Shown one piece after another: positions 1 through 6,415 of a stretch of DNA of 21,378 nt (position 1 is the stretch's first letter; the number at the start of each line of letters is the position of its first letter). The position numbers were made by a program, and so were the translations under genes. The notes beneath the pieces are model-generated. The model did no database searches. It saw nothing but the letters and a program-made list of their open reading frames with translations, and had not been told where the DNA came from. This DNA comes from Chloroflexota bacterium (lineage in GTDB: Bacteria; Chloroflexota; Dehalococcoidia; SM23-28-2; RBG-16-64-32), in assembly GCA_005880055.1 (NCBI GenBank), contig VBJS01000014.1:1-21378 (forward strand). The letters are read 5' to 3'.

Positions 1-100
1 CGCCCAGCTCGTTGTCGCCGACAACGCCCGGCATCATGAACTCCTGGACCACCCGCGCCCACCCCTTCGAGGCGCAACACCAGCGATGATACAGGTTCAC
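1..100 (-). CDS. Class I SAM-dependent methyltransferase, N-terminal fragment cut by window edge
   Basis: Reading the minus strand from a GTG at 100 gives 33 open codons to the window edge. The peptide begins MNLYHRWCCASKGWARVV and continues with a stretch ending GDNELG. The MNL-x-HR opening followed by a W-A helix and an ELG turn is how many short class I SAM methyltransferases begin, just before the glycine-rich SAM-binding loop. That loop would lie outside the window, so the family call rests on the N-terminus alone. No ribosome-binding site precedes the GTG. A TATACT hexamer ends 6 bases upstream, so the mRNA may be leaderless. The gene is divergent from the mscS-type gene at 181. An ATG pair further in (about 35-40) could be an alternative start, but the residues before it look like real family sequence. 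Confidence 0.55.
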   Translation of the reverse strand, partial: MNLYHRWCCASKGWARVVQEFMMPGVVGDNELG

Positions 101-106
101 GCGCGC

Positions 107-112
107 AGTATA
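107..112 (-). promoter_or_regulatory. -10 element (TATACT) for a possible leaderless methyltransferase mRNA
   Basis: TATACT matches TATAAT at 5 of 6 positions and ends 6 bases before the GTG at 100, so transcription would begin at the start codon. No good -35 is visible in the GC-rich sequence upstream. Confidence 0.4.
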
Positions 113-124
113 ACCGATGCCCGC

Positions 125-153
125 TTGCCCGGCGGCCGGTCTTCACCTAACCT
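125..153 (+). promoter_or_regulatory. Candidate promoter of the mscS-type gene
   Basis: TTGCCC (125-130), a 17-base spacer and TAACCT (148-153). The -35 matches consensus at 4 of 6 positions and the -10 at only 3 of 6. The predicted transcript would start near 160 and would include the ribosome-binding site at 168-175. Confidence 0.3.
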
Positions 154-180
154 TTGGGCAATGCCCCAGAGGAGGACCGC

Positions 181-1086
181 TTGCTTCCGATCCTCGCCAT
201 AGACTGGGATGACGTAAAGGACCGCGGCCCAGGCGTCCTGCTCATCGTCGCCCTTCTCCTCCTCGCGTTCATCGTGTTTCGCGCCGTTTTTCCACGACTC
301 ACCCGTGCCGCCATCACTCGCGGCGCTCGCTTTGCGGACGAGGAAACCGCCAGGCGCGCGGACACCATCATCGCCGTTGTCGAGCGCACCTTCGGGATCG
401 GCCTTCTCATCATCGGCATTGTGATGGTGCTGGACGCCGTTCAGGTTGATGTCACCGCCATCATTACTGGTCTCGGCATCACCGGCCTGGCCCTGGCCTT
501 AGGCGCACAGGCCTTGGTCAAGGACGCCATCAACGGCATCTTCCTCCTTGCCGAAGACCAGTACCGGCGCGGCGACGTCATTAAGATCGCCGATGTCACC
601 GGCACCGTGGAGGACATTACCCTACGTCGCACCATCATCCGCGACGTGGATGGCGTTGTTCACTCTGTGCCTAACGGCAGCATCAACGTCGTCTCCAACT
701 ACACGCGCGACTACGCCCAGGTGAACGTGCCCATCCGCGTGGCATACGGCGAAGACCTCGAGCGAGTAAAAGCTGCCGTCGACCGTGTATCGACCGCACT
801 GCGGTCGGATGAGACCTACCGGGATTTAATAACAGAGGGGCCGGCCAGCGGCGGGGTGGAGTCCGTCGGCGATCAAGGCGTGATGCTCACTGTCACTGCT
901 CGAGCGCGTCCGGCTGCCCGCTGGCAGGTCGCGGGTGAGCTGCGCCGGCGGCTGGCGGAGGAGTTCCTGAAGGAGCAGATCAAGGTTCCCTTTCCCACTA
1001 CGCCGGGCGCTCCCGCCGAGCCGGAAGAACGCCCACCGCCACGGACGGCATCCGCCGAAGGCCCGCAAACGCCACCAACAGCGTGA
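181..1086 (+). CDS. Small-conductance mechanosensitive ion channel, MscS family
   Basis: This is an integral membrane channel that releases solutes when turgor rises. From the TTG at 181 the protein has 301 residues. A first membrane helix lies at about 18-38, a second hydrophobic segment follows at about 70-100, and then comes the glycine/alanine-rich pore helix with motif LGAQALVKD. The cytoplasmic beta domain follows with the family motifs YRRGDVI and VHSVPNG. The last 35 residues are Pro/Glu/Ala-rich and likely disordered. The TTG at 181 is preferred because AGAGGAGG ends 5 bases upstream; an in-frame TTG at 154 would lie before that site. The gene converges on corA, with 13 bases between the stop codons. 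The length is that of the minimal MscS/YnaI-type proteins. Gating and ion preference cannot be read from the sequence. Confidence 0.9.
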   Translation: MLPILAIDWDDVKDRGPGVLLIVALLLLAFIVFRAVFPRLTRAAITRGARFADEETARRADTIIAVVERTFGIGLLIIGIVMVLDAVQVDVTAIITGLGITGLALALGAQALVKDAINGIFLLAEDQYRRGDVIKIADVTGTVEDITLRRTIIRDVDGVVHSVPNGSINVVSNYTRDYAQVNVPIRVAYGEDLERVKAAVDRVSTALRSDETYRDLITEGPASGGVESVGDQGVMLTVTARARPAARWQVAGELRRRLAEEFLKEQIKVPFPTTPGAPAEPEERPPPRTASAEGPQTPPTA

Positions 1087-1099
1087 GCTCCCGAGAGTG

Positions 1100-2107
1100 C
1101 TATATCCAGCGGCGGTACCGGAAGTAGCCCAGCAGCGCGACCGCAATCGCCACCATGGTCCCTGCGACGACCGGAAAGCCCCACGGCTCTTCGAAGCCGG
1201 GGAACTGGTTGTGCGAGAAGTTCATCCCGTACACCCCAGAGATAAGCGTGAGCGGCAGGAACACCGTTGCCGCTGCCGTCAGCACCTTCATTACCTCGTT
1301 CAGGCGGTTCGAGACAACGGAGAGGTACGTATTAAGCGCCCCGTCCGCAAGGTCCCGCAATGATTCGACCAGATACTCGACCCGCACAAGGTGATCGTAG
1401 ATGTCGCGGAAGTAGATCGCCGCCTCTTGCCGGATCAGCTTCGGAAACTCGCCGCGCGAGAGCCGGTTCATGATCTCCCGCTGCGGCAGGGTTGCACGGC
1501 GCACCCGCAGCAGGTTTCGGCGTACCATCATGATCTGTTGGGGTATACCGCCGTCCGCCCGCTGCAGCACCCGCTCCTCGAGCCCGTCTATCGTCTCGTC
1601 CAGCGCATCGACGATCGGCAAATATTCGTCAACAATCGCGTCCAGCAGCGCGTGCAGCAACCAGTCTGCCCCATGAGCCAGCGCCTGCTGGTTGCGCTTG
1701 CAGCGTTCCATGAACCCGCTTATCGCCGGAACGTCCGTCCGGTGACAGGAAACCACGTAGTTTGGACCCAAAAAGATATCTACCTCGGCCGGCTCCAGCT
1801 CCGCGTTCGGGTCGTACCGGTTCAGAGCCTGGACGACAATGAAGATATAGTCTCCGTAATCGTCGATCTTTGCCGGGTCCATCCGCTCGACGACGCTGTC
1901 TTCTATCGCCAGCGGATGGAAGGTGAAGTTGTCGGCGAGGAATCTGCCTGCGTCTGGCGAGCGTACGGCGATGTCAACCCAAAGCAACCCCCGCTCATCA
2001 CTGAGCGCCTTTTGGATCTCGGAGCCGTCGGCGCCCTCCTGCACCTCACCGGTGCTCGAGCGGTAAAATGCCTGGATCTGCCCCCCTGTTAGCATTTCGA
2101 CCGCCAT
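1100..2107 (-). CDS. corA: CorA-family magnesium/cobalt transporter
   Basis: This 335-residue protein would form a pentameric inner-membrane channel for Mg2+ (or Co2+/Ni2+). The N-terminal two thirds are the soluble funnel domain with a long acidic, helix-rich region. Two membrane helices lie at the C-terminus, joined by the selectivity motif Y-G-M-N (293-296) and an acidic periplasmic loop containing FEEPWGFP. The chain ends with the basic tail typical of CorA (YRRWI). The length and the position of the GMN motif are normal. The ATG at 2107 gives the longest form but has no clear ribosome-binding site; a second ATG four codons in (2095) is an equal candidate. A TAGAAT hexamer overlaps the first ATG (10 bases before the second), which could favour the shorter, near-leaderless start. 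Confidence 0.93.
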   Translation of the reverse strand: MAVEMLTGGQIQAFYRSSTGEVQEGADGSEIQKALSDERGLLWVDIAVRSPDAGRFLADNFTFHPLAIEDSVVERMDPAKIDDYGDYIFIVVQALNRYDPNAELEPAEVDIFLGPNYVVSCHRTDVPAISGFMERCKRNQQALAHGADWLLHALLDAIVDEYLPIVDALDETIDGLEERVLQRADGGIPQQIMMVRRNLLRVRRATLPQREIMNRLSRGEFPKLIRQEAAIYFRDIYDHLVRVEYLVESLRDLADGALNTYLSVVSNRLNEVMKVLTAAATVFLPLTLISGVYGMNFSHNQFPGFEEPWGFPVVAGTMVAIAVALLGYFRYRRWI

Positions 2108-2228
2108 TCTAACCGGAATGACGGCCCGGCAGGAACCGAGTGCCCGACCTGGCTCAGTAACAAGAAGCTACGGCTTCGCATCTGTAGTAGCGAGAGTAAT
2201 TTGGCGGCTCCTGCAAATGCATAAAGGC

Positions 2229-2267
2229 GTTACCACTGTAACTTTTGGCGATCAGCCGCGTTATACT
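2229..2267 (+). promoter_or_regulatory. Candidate regulated promoter with GTTAC inverted repeat
   Basis: TATACT at 2262-2267 is a good -10, but the bases 17 upstream (TAACTT) are a poor -35. The 5-4-5 inverted repeat GTTAC-CACT-GTAAC overlaps that -35 position, as an activator or repressor site would. Transcription would start near 2274, just before the hairpin cluster. Confidence 0.3.
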
Positions 2268-2273
2268 CAGCAA

Positions 2274-2370
2274 ATCACGATTATTAGAGGGGCGACCTCC
2301 TTCTGGTCCTTCCGGTAAACGGAAGGACGGCGAGAGGCAGTCTGGGGCGGGCTGCCTCTCGCGGTTTTTT
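2274..2370 (+). ncRNA. Candidate ~97-nt small RNA or leader with three hairpins
   Basis: Three stem-loops follow each other: GAGG/CCTC (2287-2299), GTCCTTCCG/CGGAAGGAC with loop GTAAA (2306-2328), and a 10-base-pair terminator stem (2331-2361) followed by six T. The RNA would end about 70 bases before the ribosome-binding site of the cupredoxin gene. It is therefore either a separate small RNA or an attenuated leader of that gene. I do not recognise it as a known RNA family. No translated short peptide is obvious in it. Confidence 0.35.
2331..2370 (+). terminator. Strong Rho-independent terminator
   Basis: The perfect 10-base-pair stem CGAGAGGCAG / CTGCCTCTCG (2331-2340 with 2352-2361) has an 11-base loop, then CGG and T6 at 2365-2370. 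This is the clearest intrinsic terminator in the window. No plus-strand gene ends just upstream, so it must end a non-coding transcript or attenuate the next gene. Confidence 0.8.
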
Positions 2371-2448
2371 CTCGGCGGCTGAAATCCATCCACGCGCCGG
2401 AAAACGTTAACGGAGTATTGGACAACGGCCCAGCAACAGGAGGTGAAC

Positions 2449-3108
2449 ATGCGTCCCATCCTGCCCGTCGCCGCAACCGCCCTATCCCTCGCCTTGGTGG
2501 CCCTGGCCTCGTTGCTGTTCACGGGACCCAGCAACGCCCAGTCCACGACTAACATCGAAGTCGATAATTTCTACTTCTGTGATTCCTCTCACCAAGGACC
2601 GGACAACCCCCCATGCGATACGACCGTTAACGTAGGAGATACCGTCACCTGGAACGTGACTACGGGTCCACATACCATCACCCAGTGTGACGACAGCTTC
2701 ACCACGTGTCCTCCGACCGGAGGCTTCGACTCTGGAACCAAGAACTCGGGTGAAAGCTTCTCGCAGACCTTCACCACGGCCGGCACATTCGCCTACCACT
2801 GCAACATCCATCCGACAATGATGCGCGGTCGCATTACCGTGATGGCCGCGCAAGCCAGCGGCAGCCCAACAGCGACCGCAGCGGGAACGGCGAACCCGAC
2901 AGCGAGCGCGGCCGCGACTGCCGCTCCGACTTCTGCCGGTACCACAACGCCCGCGGCCTCGCGAACGGCCGCTGCCGTGCCCACCACGGGCGGTGATCCC
3001 GGGGACGACGGAGCGGGCTGGCTCTCCCTCCTGGCCATTGCCGGCGGCACTGTACTGATCGCCGGCGGAAGCCTGGCCTTCGGCCTATTGCGCCGCCGAA
3101 CCGCCTAG
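2449..3108 (+). CDS. Secreted plastocyanin/amicyanin-like cupredoxin with C-terminal cell-surface anchor
   Basis: This is a probable extracytoplasmic type 1 copper protein of 219 residues, for one-electron transfer. It has a signal peptide (about 1-31, cleavage near SNA-QS) and a cupredoxin domain (about 35-133) with ligands His75, Cys118, His121 and Met124. The C-x2-H-x2-M spacing is that of amicyanin. Two further cysteines (44 and 56) and another pair (80, 87) could form disulfides. A Thr/Ala/Pro-rich stalk (about 134-176) leads to VPTTGG (177-182), a hydrophobic helix (about 190-214) and RRR. The ATG at 2449 is chosen because AGGAGG (2438-2443) lies 5 bases upstream; a GTG at 2443 overlaps that site. 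The redox partner is unknown. Confidence 0.85.
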   Translation: MRPILPVAATALSLALVALASLLFTGPSNAQSTTNIEVDNFYFCDSSHQGPDNPPCDTTVNVGDTVTWNVTTGPHTITQCDDSFTTCPPTGGFDSGTKNSGESFSQTFTTAGTFAYHCNIHPTMMRGRITVMAAQASGSPTATAAGTANPTASAAATAAPTSAGTTTPAASRTAAAVPTTGGDPGDDGAGWLSLLAIAGGTVLIAGGSLAFGLLRRRTA

Positions 3109-3126
3109 GCGCGGTTCTCGAAAAGC

Positions 3127-3154
3127 GGAAGGCCGCCCTCTTGGGCGGCCTTCC
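3127..3154. terminator. Bidirectional hairpin between convergent genes
   Basis: A perfect 12-base-pair stem (3127-3138 with 3143-3154, loop TCTT) lies between the cupredoxin stop at 3108 and the thioredoxin-like stop at 3171. The minus strand reads GCTTTTC after the stem, a weak U-tract. The plus strand has none. Confidence 0.65.
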
Positions 3155-3170
3155 CTCATACCACTAAGAC

Positions 3171-3767
3171 TTAAGAAGAGGCCTTCTCTTCCAGTAGAGA
3201 CCTCAGTTCGCGAACGGTCTCTTCGCGCCAACTGCCCCAGATCGGGCCCTGCTGGAAGTCGTTGTACATATCGCGCATCTTGTCCCGGTCCTTCTCACGG
3301 TCCAGGCCGGCGAACAGCTTTTGCACCTCTCCCATCTCCGCGTTGGCCTTAGCCGGCCGCTCGATCCAGTGAGCGATGTAGCGGTGGTCGGCAGTATAGA
3401 AGACGAACGTCGGAATCGACTGACTCTCGCCGTGGTTCAAGAACTCGTTCATGATGTCCAGGTTGTCGTCTCTAGGGAACATCCGCAACTCCATCCCGGA
3501 AGCCTCCGCGATGCGCGCCACGACCGGCAGCCCGCGAAAGACATCCGGGCACCAATCTTCGCCTAACGCCAGCACCTTCGCCGGACCGCCCGGCTGCTGC
3601 ACGAGGCGTTTGAACGCCGCTGCGTCGTCCTCACCCAGGACGGTCTCATCGTAGTTATAGTTAAACTTCTCACGGTTCCTCTGCACGCGCTGTTCCAGGT
3701 ACTCGCTCCACGTTAGGCCGGAAGCGAAACGTTCCGGGGTAACTACGCTTTCCTTCTGTTGTGTCAT
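3171..3767 (-). CDS. Thioredoxin-fold family protein with a single active-site cysteine
   Basis: This is a 198-residue cytoplasmic protein with no signal peptide. It has the thioredoxin-fold strand VLALGEDW followed by the active-site position W-C-P-D (72-75), and the cis-proline loop SIPTF with Pro119. Cys73 is the only cysteine I find in the chain, so the classical CxxC dithiol chemistry is not possible. This matches a family of thioredoxin-like proteins of about 180-200 residues with a WCPD motif; their substrate is not known to me. The C-terminal third is helical and charged. The ATG at 3767 has AAGGAG 6-7 bases upstream. A promoter with an extended -10 lies at 3805-3833. Confidence 0.75.
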   Translation of the reverse strand: MTQQKESVVTPERFASGLTWSEYLEQRVQRNREKFNYNYDETVLGEDDAAAFKRLVQQPGGPAKVLALGEDWCPDVFRGLPVVARIAEASGMELRMFPRDDNLDIMNEFLNHGESQSIPTFVFYTADHRYIAHWIERPAKANAEMGEVQKLFAGLDREKDRDKMRDMYNDFQQGPIWGSWREETVRELRSLLEEKASS

Positions 3768-3804
3768 TGGGGTCTCCTTCTATGCCGGGGCTGCCGGCGC
3801 GATG

Positions 3805-3833
3805 AGAATATCACAGGCCCAGTGCCCCAACAA
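3805..3833 (-). promoter_or_regulatory. Promoter of the thioredoxin-like gene (extended -10)
   Basis: On the minus strand: TTGTTG (3828-3833), 17 bases, then TATTCT (3805-3810) preceded by TGA. This is an extended -10 (TG-N-TATTCT) that can offset the weak -35. The ribosome-binding site and ATG at 3767 follow about 30 bases later. Confidence 0.5.
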
Positions 3834-3879
3834 AACGCGTCGACCACCGAACGGGCACCGTCCACACATACATGAGCTG

Positions 3880-4656
3880 CTACGCGATCTCTTTCGCGTC
3901 CTGCCAAAGAGCCAGCTTTTCGTCCAGCTCCAACTCGTTTAGGTCGGTACCACGCTCGCGGGCCAGCTCTTCGAGGCGATGGAACAGGCGCGTGAAGCCG
4001 CGACAGGTTGAGCGCAGCGCCTCTTCAGCATCGGCCTCGTACCAACGGGCAAGGTTAGTGAGCGCAAACAGCGCGTCGCCAATCTCCTCACGAGCTTTCG
4101 CAGGATCACGCGCTTCCCGCAGTTCGCGAACTTCCTCCTCGAACGCTTCCCAGGCCTGCTCGATCGATTCAAAGGCGAACCCCGCTTTGCTTGCCCGGCT
4201 CTGGATCACTTGCGCGTAGGACAGCGCCGGCAACGCGACCGGTATCCCGGTCAGCGCGGATTTCTCGCCGCGTTCAGCCCGCTTCAGCTCGTCCCATTGT
4301 TCGACGACCTCGTCGGGTGTCTCGGCGGTTGCCTGGCCAAAGACATGCGGGTGCCGGCGTACCAGCTTCTCCGCGATGCCACCAACCACATCGCTCAGGA
4401 GGAAATCACCCCTCTCTTCGGCGATCCGCACATGAAGAAGCACATGAAAGAGGAGGTCCCCAAGCTCCTCACAGAGGAGGGCGCTATCGTCCTCGTCAAG
4501 CGCGTCGAGCGCCTCGCTCGCCTCCTCCAGCAGGTATGGTCGGAGTGACTGACGCGTTTGGGCCCGGTCCCAGGCACACCCATCAGGACCACGAAGCATG
4601 GCGATGATCCGGCGAAGGCCGTTAACGCTTCGCAGGTCTTTCGGCGGCTCTCCCAT
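3880..4656 (-). CDS. mazG: Nucleoside triphosphate pyrophosphohydrolase MazG
   Basis: This enzyme hydrolyses NTPs and dNTPs to the monophosphate and pyrophosphate, a house-cleaning and (p)ppGpp-linked activity in the cytoplasm. The protein has 258 residues, close to the 263 of E. coli MazG, and two MazG domains. The first has the metal-binding pair E44-E45-xx-E48 and E63-E64-xx-D67. The second repeats the pattern with E173-E175/E178 and E190-E191-xx-D194. The ATG at 4656 is chosen because AAGGAG lies 5 bases upstream; a longer frame from 4698 adds 14 residues that precede this site. The gene is divergent from the TIGR01906 gene, with 87 bases between the two start codons. The motif order and spacing make the assignment firm. 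Confidence 0.92.
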   Translation of the reverse strand: MGEPPKDLRSVNGLRRIIAMLRGPDGCAWDRAQTRQSLRPYLLEEASEALDALDEDDSALLCEELGDLLFHVLLHVRIAEERGDFLLSDVVGGIAEKLVRRHPHVFGQATAETPDEVVEQWDELKRAERGEKSALTGIPVALPALSYAQVIQSRASKAGFAFESIEQAWEAFEEEVRELREARDPAKAREEIGDALFALTNLARWYEADAEEALRSTCRGFTRLFHRLEELARERGTDLNELELDEKLALWQDAKEIA

Positions 4657-4714
4657 CGACGCTCCTTTCCGAGGTACTGGCGCTATGTCATGATACAACG
4701 GAGACAGGAGACAC

Positions 4715-4747
4715 TTGACTCAGCCCGGCGACCCCGAGAAGCAATGA
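4715..4747 (+). CDS. Possible 10-codon leader peptide coupled to the TIGR01906 gene
   Basis: A TTG at 4715 with AGGAG (4706-4710) 4 bases upstream starts a 10-codon frame (MTQPGDPEKQ). Its TGA stop overlaps the ATG of the next gene as ATGA at 4744-4747. The membrane-protein gene itself has only a weak ribosome-binding site, so coupling through this short frame would explain its translation. This is a prediction from layout only; it could be chance. Confidence 0.2.
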   Translation: MTQPGDPEKQ

Positions 4748-5556
4748 ACATCGGCTCGGCGACCAAAACCAGGGCCCGCCTCCGAGTATTCCGTGCACTG
4801 CTGATAGCCGCTTTCGTTTGCGCCGTCCCGGTGGCCCTGGTCACTACCACCATTCGAATCGCCGTTTCGGACACGGCGGTTTACGATTACGCCGTTCAAC
4901 ACTACGGCTCCCAGCAGGCGTCCGGCATCCCTGAACAGGAACTGCTAAAAGCCAACGATCAGATCCACGATTACCTCACGAATAACCGCAGCGGCGCTCT
5001 TTCCATCCAGGTCCGCAACCAGAACGGAGAAGCCGTTCCGCTCTTCAACGCCAGAGAGGTTGCGCACATGGCGGACGTCCGCGACCTGGTGCACCTCTTT
5101 TTCATCGTGCAAGTAGCAGCACTTGCAGCCCTCCTGCTGTTCGGGGTGCTGGTCTTCGTGCTCTGGAAGCTCAGGACGCTTGCTCTGGCAGCCCTGTACG
5201 GTTCCGTGCTCACTGCGGCCCTCATCACCTTCACCGGCATTTTTGCAGTCACCGGCTTCGATTCTGCCTGGTCCCAGTTCCACGGGATCGCTTTCAGCAA
5301 CGACTTCTGGGAGCTTAATCCGGCGCGCGATCACCTGATCCAGATGTTCCCGGAGTCGTTCTGGTTCGATATCACAATCCTGATCGGCGCCTGCACGCTC
5401 CTGGAATCGCTGCTGATCTCGGCGGTGTCCGGTGCATATATGCTGTCGACGCGTGAAAAGGCGGCCGCCGCCGGACTAGGGACACCTGGCGCCCAACCGC
5501 GGCAGCCGGGCGTAGACCCTCCGGGCAGCCTGGCTTCTTCAAATCCGGAACGTTAG
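4744..5556 (+). CDS. TIGR01906 (DUF1461) family integral membrane protein
   Basis: This is a 270-residue membrane protein with four predicted helices: about 15-40, 120-142, 148-170 and 220-243. An extracytoplasmic loop of about 75 residues lies after the first. The family signature is clear: FNAREVAHMADVRDL before the second helix, then FHGIAFSND-W-L-NP and DHLIQMFPE before the last helix. The biochemical role of this family, found mostly in Gram-positive and Chloroflexota genomes, is not established. The C-terminal 30 residues are Pro/Gly-rich and cytoplasmic. I prefer the ATG at 4744, about 15 residues before the first helix; an in-frame ATG at 4690 adds 18 charged residues with no ribosome-binding site. 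Confidence 0.8.
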   Translation: MNIGSATKTRARLRVFRALLIAAFVCAVPVALVTTTIRIAVSDTAVYDYAVQHYGSQQASGIPEQELLKANDQIHDYLTNNRSGALSIQVRNQNGEAVPLFNAREVAHMADVRDLVHLFFIVQVAALAALLLFGVLVFVLWKLRTLALAALYGSVLTAALITFTGIFAVTGFDSAWSQFHGIAFSNDFWELNPARDHLIQMFPESFWFDITILIGACTLLESLLISAVSGAYMLSTREKAAAAGLGTPGAQPRQPGVDPPGSLASSNPER

Positions 5557-5581
5557 CGCGACGGCGTCGGCGGGAGCCGGG

Positions 5582-5809
5582 TCAATTCAGGCTGCAGGCG
5601 CAGTTAGTGCAGCCGCTGGAGCAACCACCACCCGTGATGGACGCGGGCTCCCCAATCTCGCTTCGCGTCATTGCAGCGAAAGTGGAAAGCACGCGCCTGC
5701 CCTCGCCGTGTCCGGACGGGCAGCTTGCCGGGTCATCCATGCGGCCGGCGGGCCGCAGCTGCTCGAAGCGTGTTTCGCACCTGGCGCAAACATATTCGTA
5801 CAGAGGCAC
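5582..5809 (-). CDS. FmdB-family zinc ribbon protein
   Basis: This is a 75-residue putative regulatory or zinc-binding protein of the FmdB family. It opens with PLYEYVCARC, the hallmark of the family, giving the first knuckle Cys8-x2-Cys11, followed by RFEQL. The second knuckle is normally C-P-x-C; here it reads C30-P-S-G-H34, so a histidine probably supplies the last ligand. The tail is the usual Gly/Cys-rich end (GGGCSSGCTNCACSLN). The start is a GTG at 5809; longer frames upstream run into the divergent acetyltransferase gene. AGAGG lies 4 bases before the GTG and a CATAAT hexamer 9 bases before it. The role of FmdB proteins is only loosely known; the name comes from a putative regulator of an amidase operon. 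Confidence 0.8.
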   Translation of the reverse strand: MPLYEYVCARCETRFEQLRPAGRMDDPASCPSGHGEGRRVLSTFAAMTRSEIGEPASITGGGCSSGCTNCACSLN

Positions 5810-5818
5810 GTCGCCTCT

Positions 5819-5847
5819 ATTATGCCAGACAGACAGGCGTGCATCGA
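5819..5847 (-). promoter_or_regulatory. Candidate promoter of the fmdB-type gene
   Basis: TCGATG (5842-5847), 17 bases, CATAAT (5819-5824), which matches the -10 at 5 of 6 positions. The RNA would start only 2-3 bases before the GTG at 5809, close to leaderless. Confidence 0.35.
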
Positions 5848-5875
5848 AATCAAGCATGCGGCCGTCATCCCGCGC

Positions 5876-5881
5876 TAAAAT
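5876..5881 (+). promoter_or_regulatory. -10 element (TAAAAT) for a possible leaderless GNAT mRNA
   Basis: TAAAAT matches the -10 consensus at 5 of 6 positions and ends 8 bases before the ATG at 5890. No Shine-Dalgarno sequence lies between them. No clear -35 is present. Confidence 0.4.
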
Positions 5882-5889
5882 CTGCCACG

Positions 5890-6333
5890 ATGGAAGACGT
5901 GACGCTACGCGAGGCGCGCCCGCCCGACTTCGACGCGATCCTGGCGTTGTGGGAGCTAATGGAGGAGCGCCATACATCGCTGCCCGATCGTCGCGAATAC
6001 CTCGAGGCTCTCCATCGCTTTGCGCCCGATCTCTTCCTGGTGGCCGAGGCGCGAGGAAAGCCTATCGGCACGATCGTAGGTGGCTGGGATGGCTGGCGGG
6101 GCCACATGGCGCGCCTGGCCGTAAGCCCCTACCTCCGGCGGTCGGGCGTCGCCCGCAGCCTCGTCAACGAAGCAGAGAAGCGCCTGCGCAAGCGCGGCGC
6201 GAAGCGCATCTACGCGCTCATTGACCGCAGGAACGAACTCGGCAAGTCCTTCTGGGCTGCGGCCGGATATACCGTCAACGACGATCTGGTTCTCTACACG
6301 AAGAACATCGAGCTGGACGAAGAACCCGGCTAG
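5890..6333 (+). CDS. GNAT-family N-acetyltransferase
   Basis: This 147-residue acetyltransferase transfers acetyl from acetyl-CoA to an amine that cannot be identified here. The N-terminus LREARPPDFDAILALW is the usual beta1-alpha1 of GNAT proteins. The acetyl-CoA pyrophosphate loop is R-R-S-G-V-A (83-88) after LAVSPY, and the late motif FWAAAGY (121-127) is the typical alpha4-beta6 segment. The pattern resembles RimI-like and related single-domain acetyltransferases. I chose the ATG at 5890: the frame is open upstream to 5671, but the extra residues read antisense through the fmdB gene and do not look like protein. No ribosome-binding site precedes the ATG; a TAAAAT lies 8 bases upstream. 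Confidence 0.88.
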   Translation: MEDVTLREARPPDFDAILALWELMEERHTSLPDRREYLEALHRFAPDLFLVAEARGKPIGTIVGGWDGWRGHMARLAVSPYLRRSGVARSLVNEAEKRLRKRGAKRIYALIDRRNELGKSFWAAAGYTVNDDLVLYTKNIELDEEPG

Positions 6334-6365
6334 CCGCAAAAGAGAGCCACGCCGGTGCGGACTGC

Positions 6366-6395
6366 TTGCCAGTCTGTTTCGCAATTTAGTAGTAT
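6366..6395 (+). promoter_or_regulatory. Promoter of the arsR-type/DUF2087 pair
   Basis: TTGCCA (6366-6371), 18 bases, TAGTAT (6390-6395). The -35 matches at 5 of 6 positions and the -10 at 4 of 6, in a locally AT-rich stretch. The transcript would start near 6402, 14 bases before the TTG at 6416. Confidence 0.5.
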
Positions 6396-6415
6396 TTAGT
6401 TCGCTGGACATCGAA

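Larger units (their letters stand above)
2108..2448. other. 340-base gap between corA and the cupredoxin gene
   Basis: I see no convincing protein gene here. The gap must hold the corA promoter (minus strand), for which I find no good hexamers. It also holds an inverted repeat GTTAC-CACT-GTAAC at 2229-2242, a TATACT at 2262-2267, three consecutive hairpins at 2287-2361 with a U-tract, and the ribosome-binding site of the cupredoxin gene at 2438-2443. Confidence 0.6.

Noticed and set aside
1391..2092. 233-codon plus-strand frame
   Set aside because: Antisense shadow of corA, with no ribosome-binding site and no family features.
5671..5889. N-terminal extension of the acetyltransferase frame
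   Set aside because: It reads antisense through the fmdB gene, and the added residues do not resemble a GNAT N-terminus.
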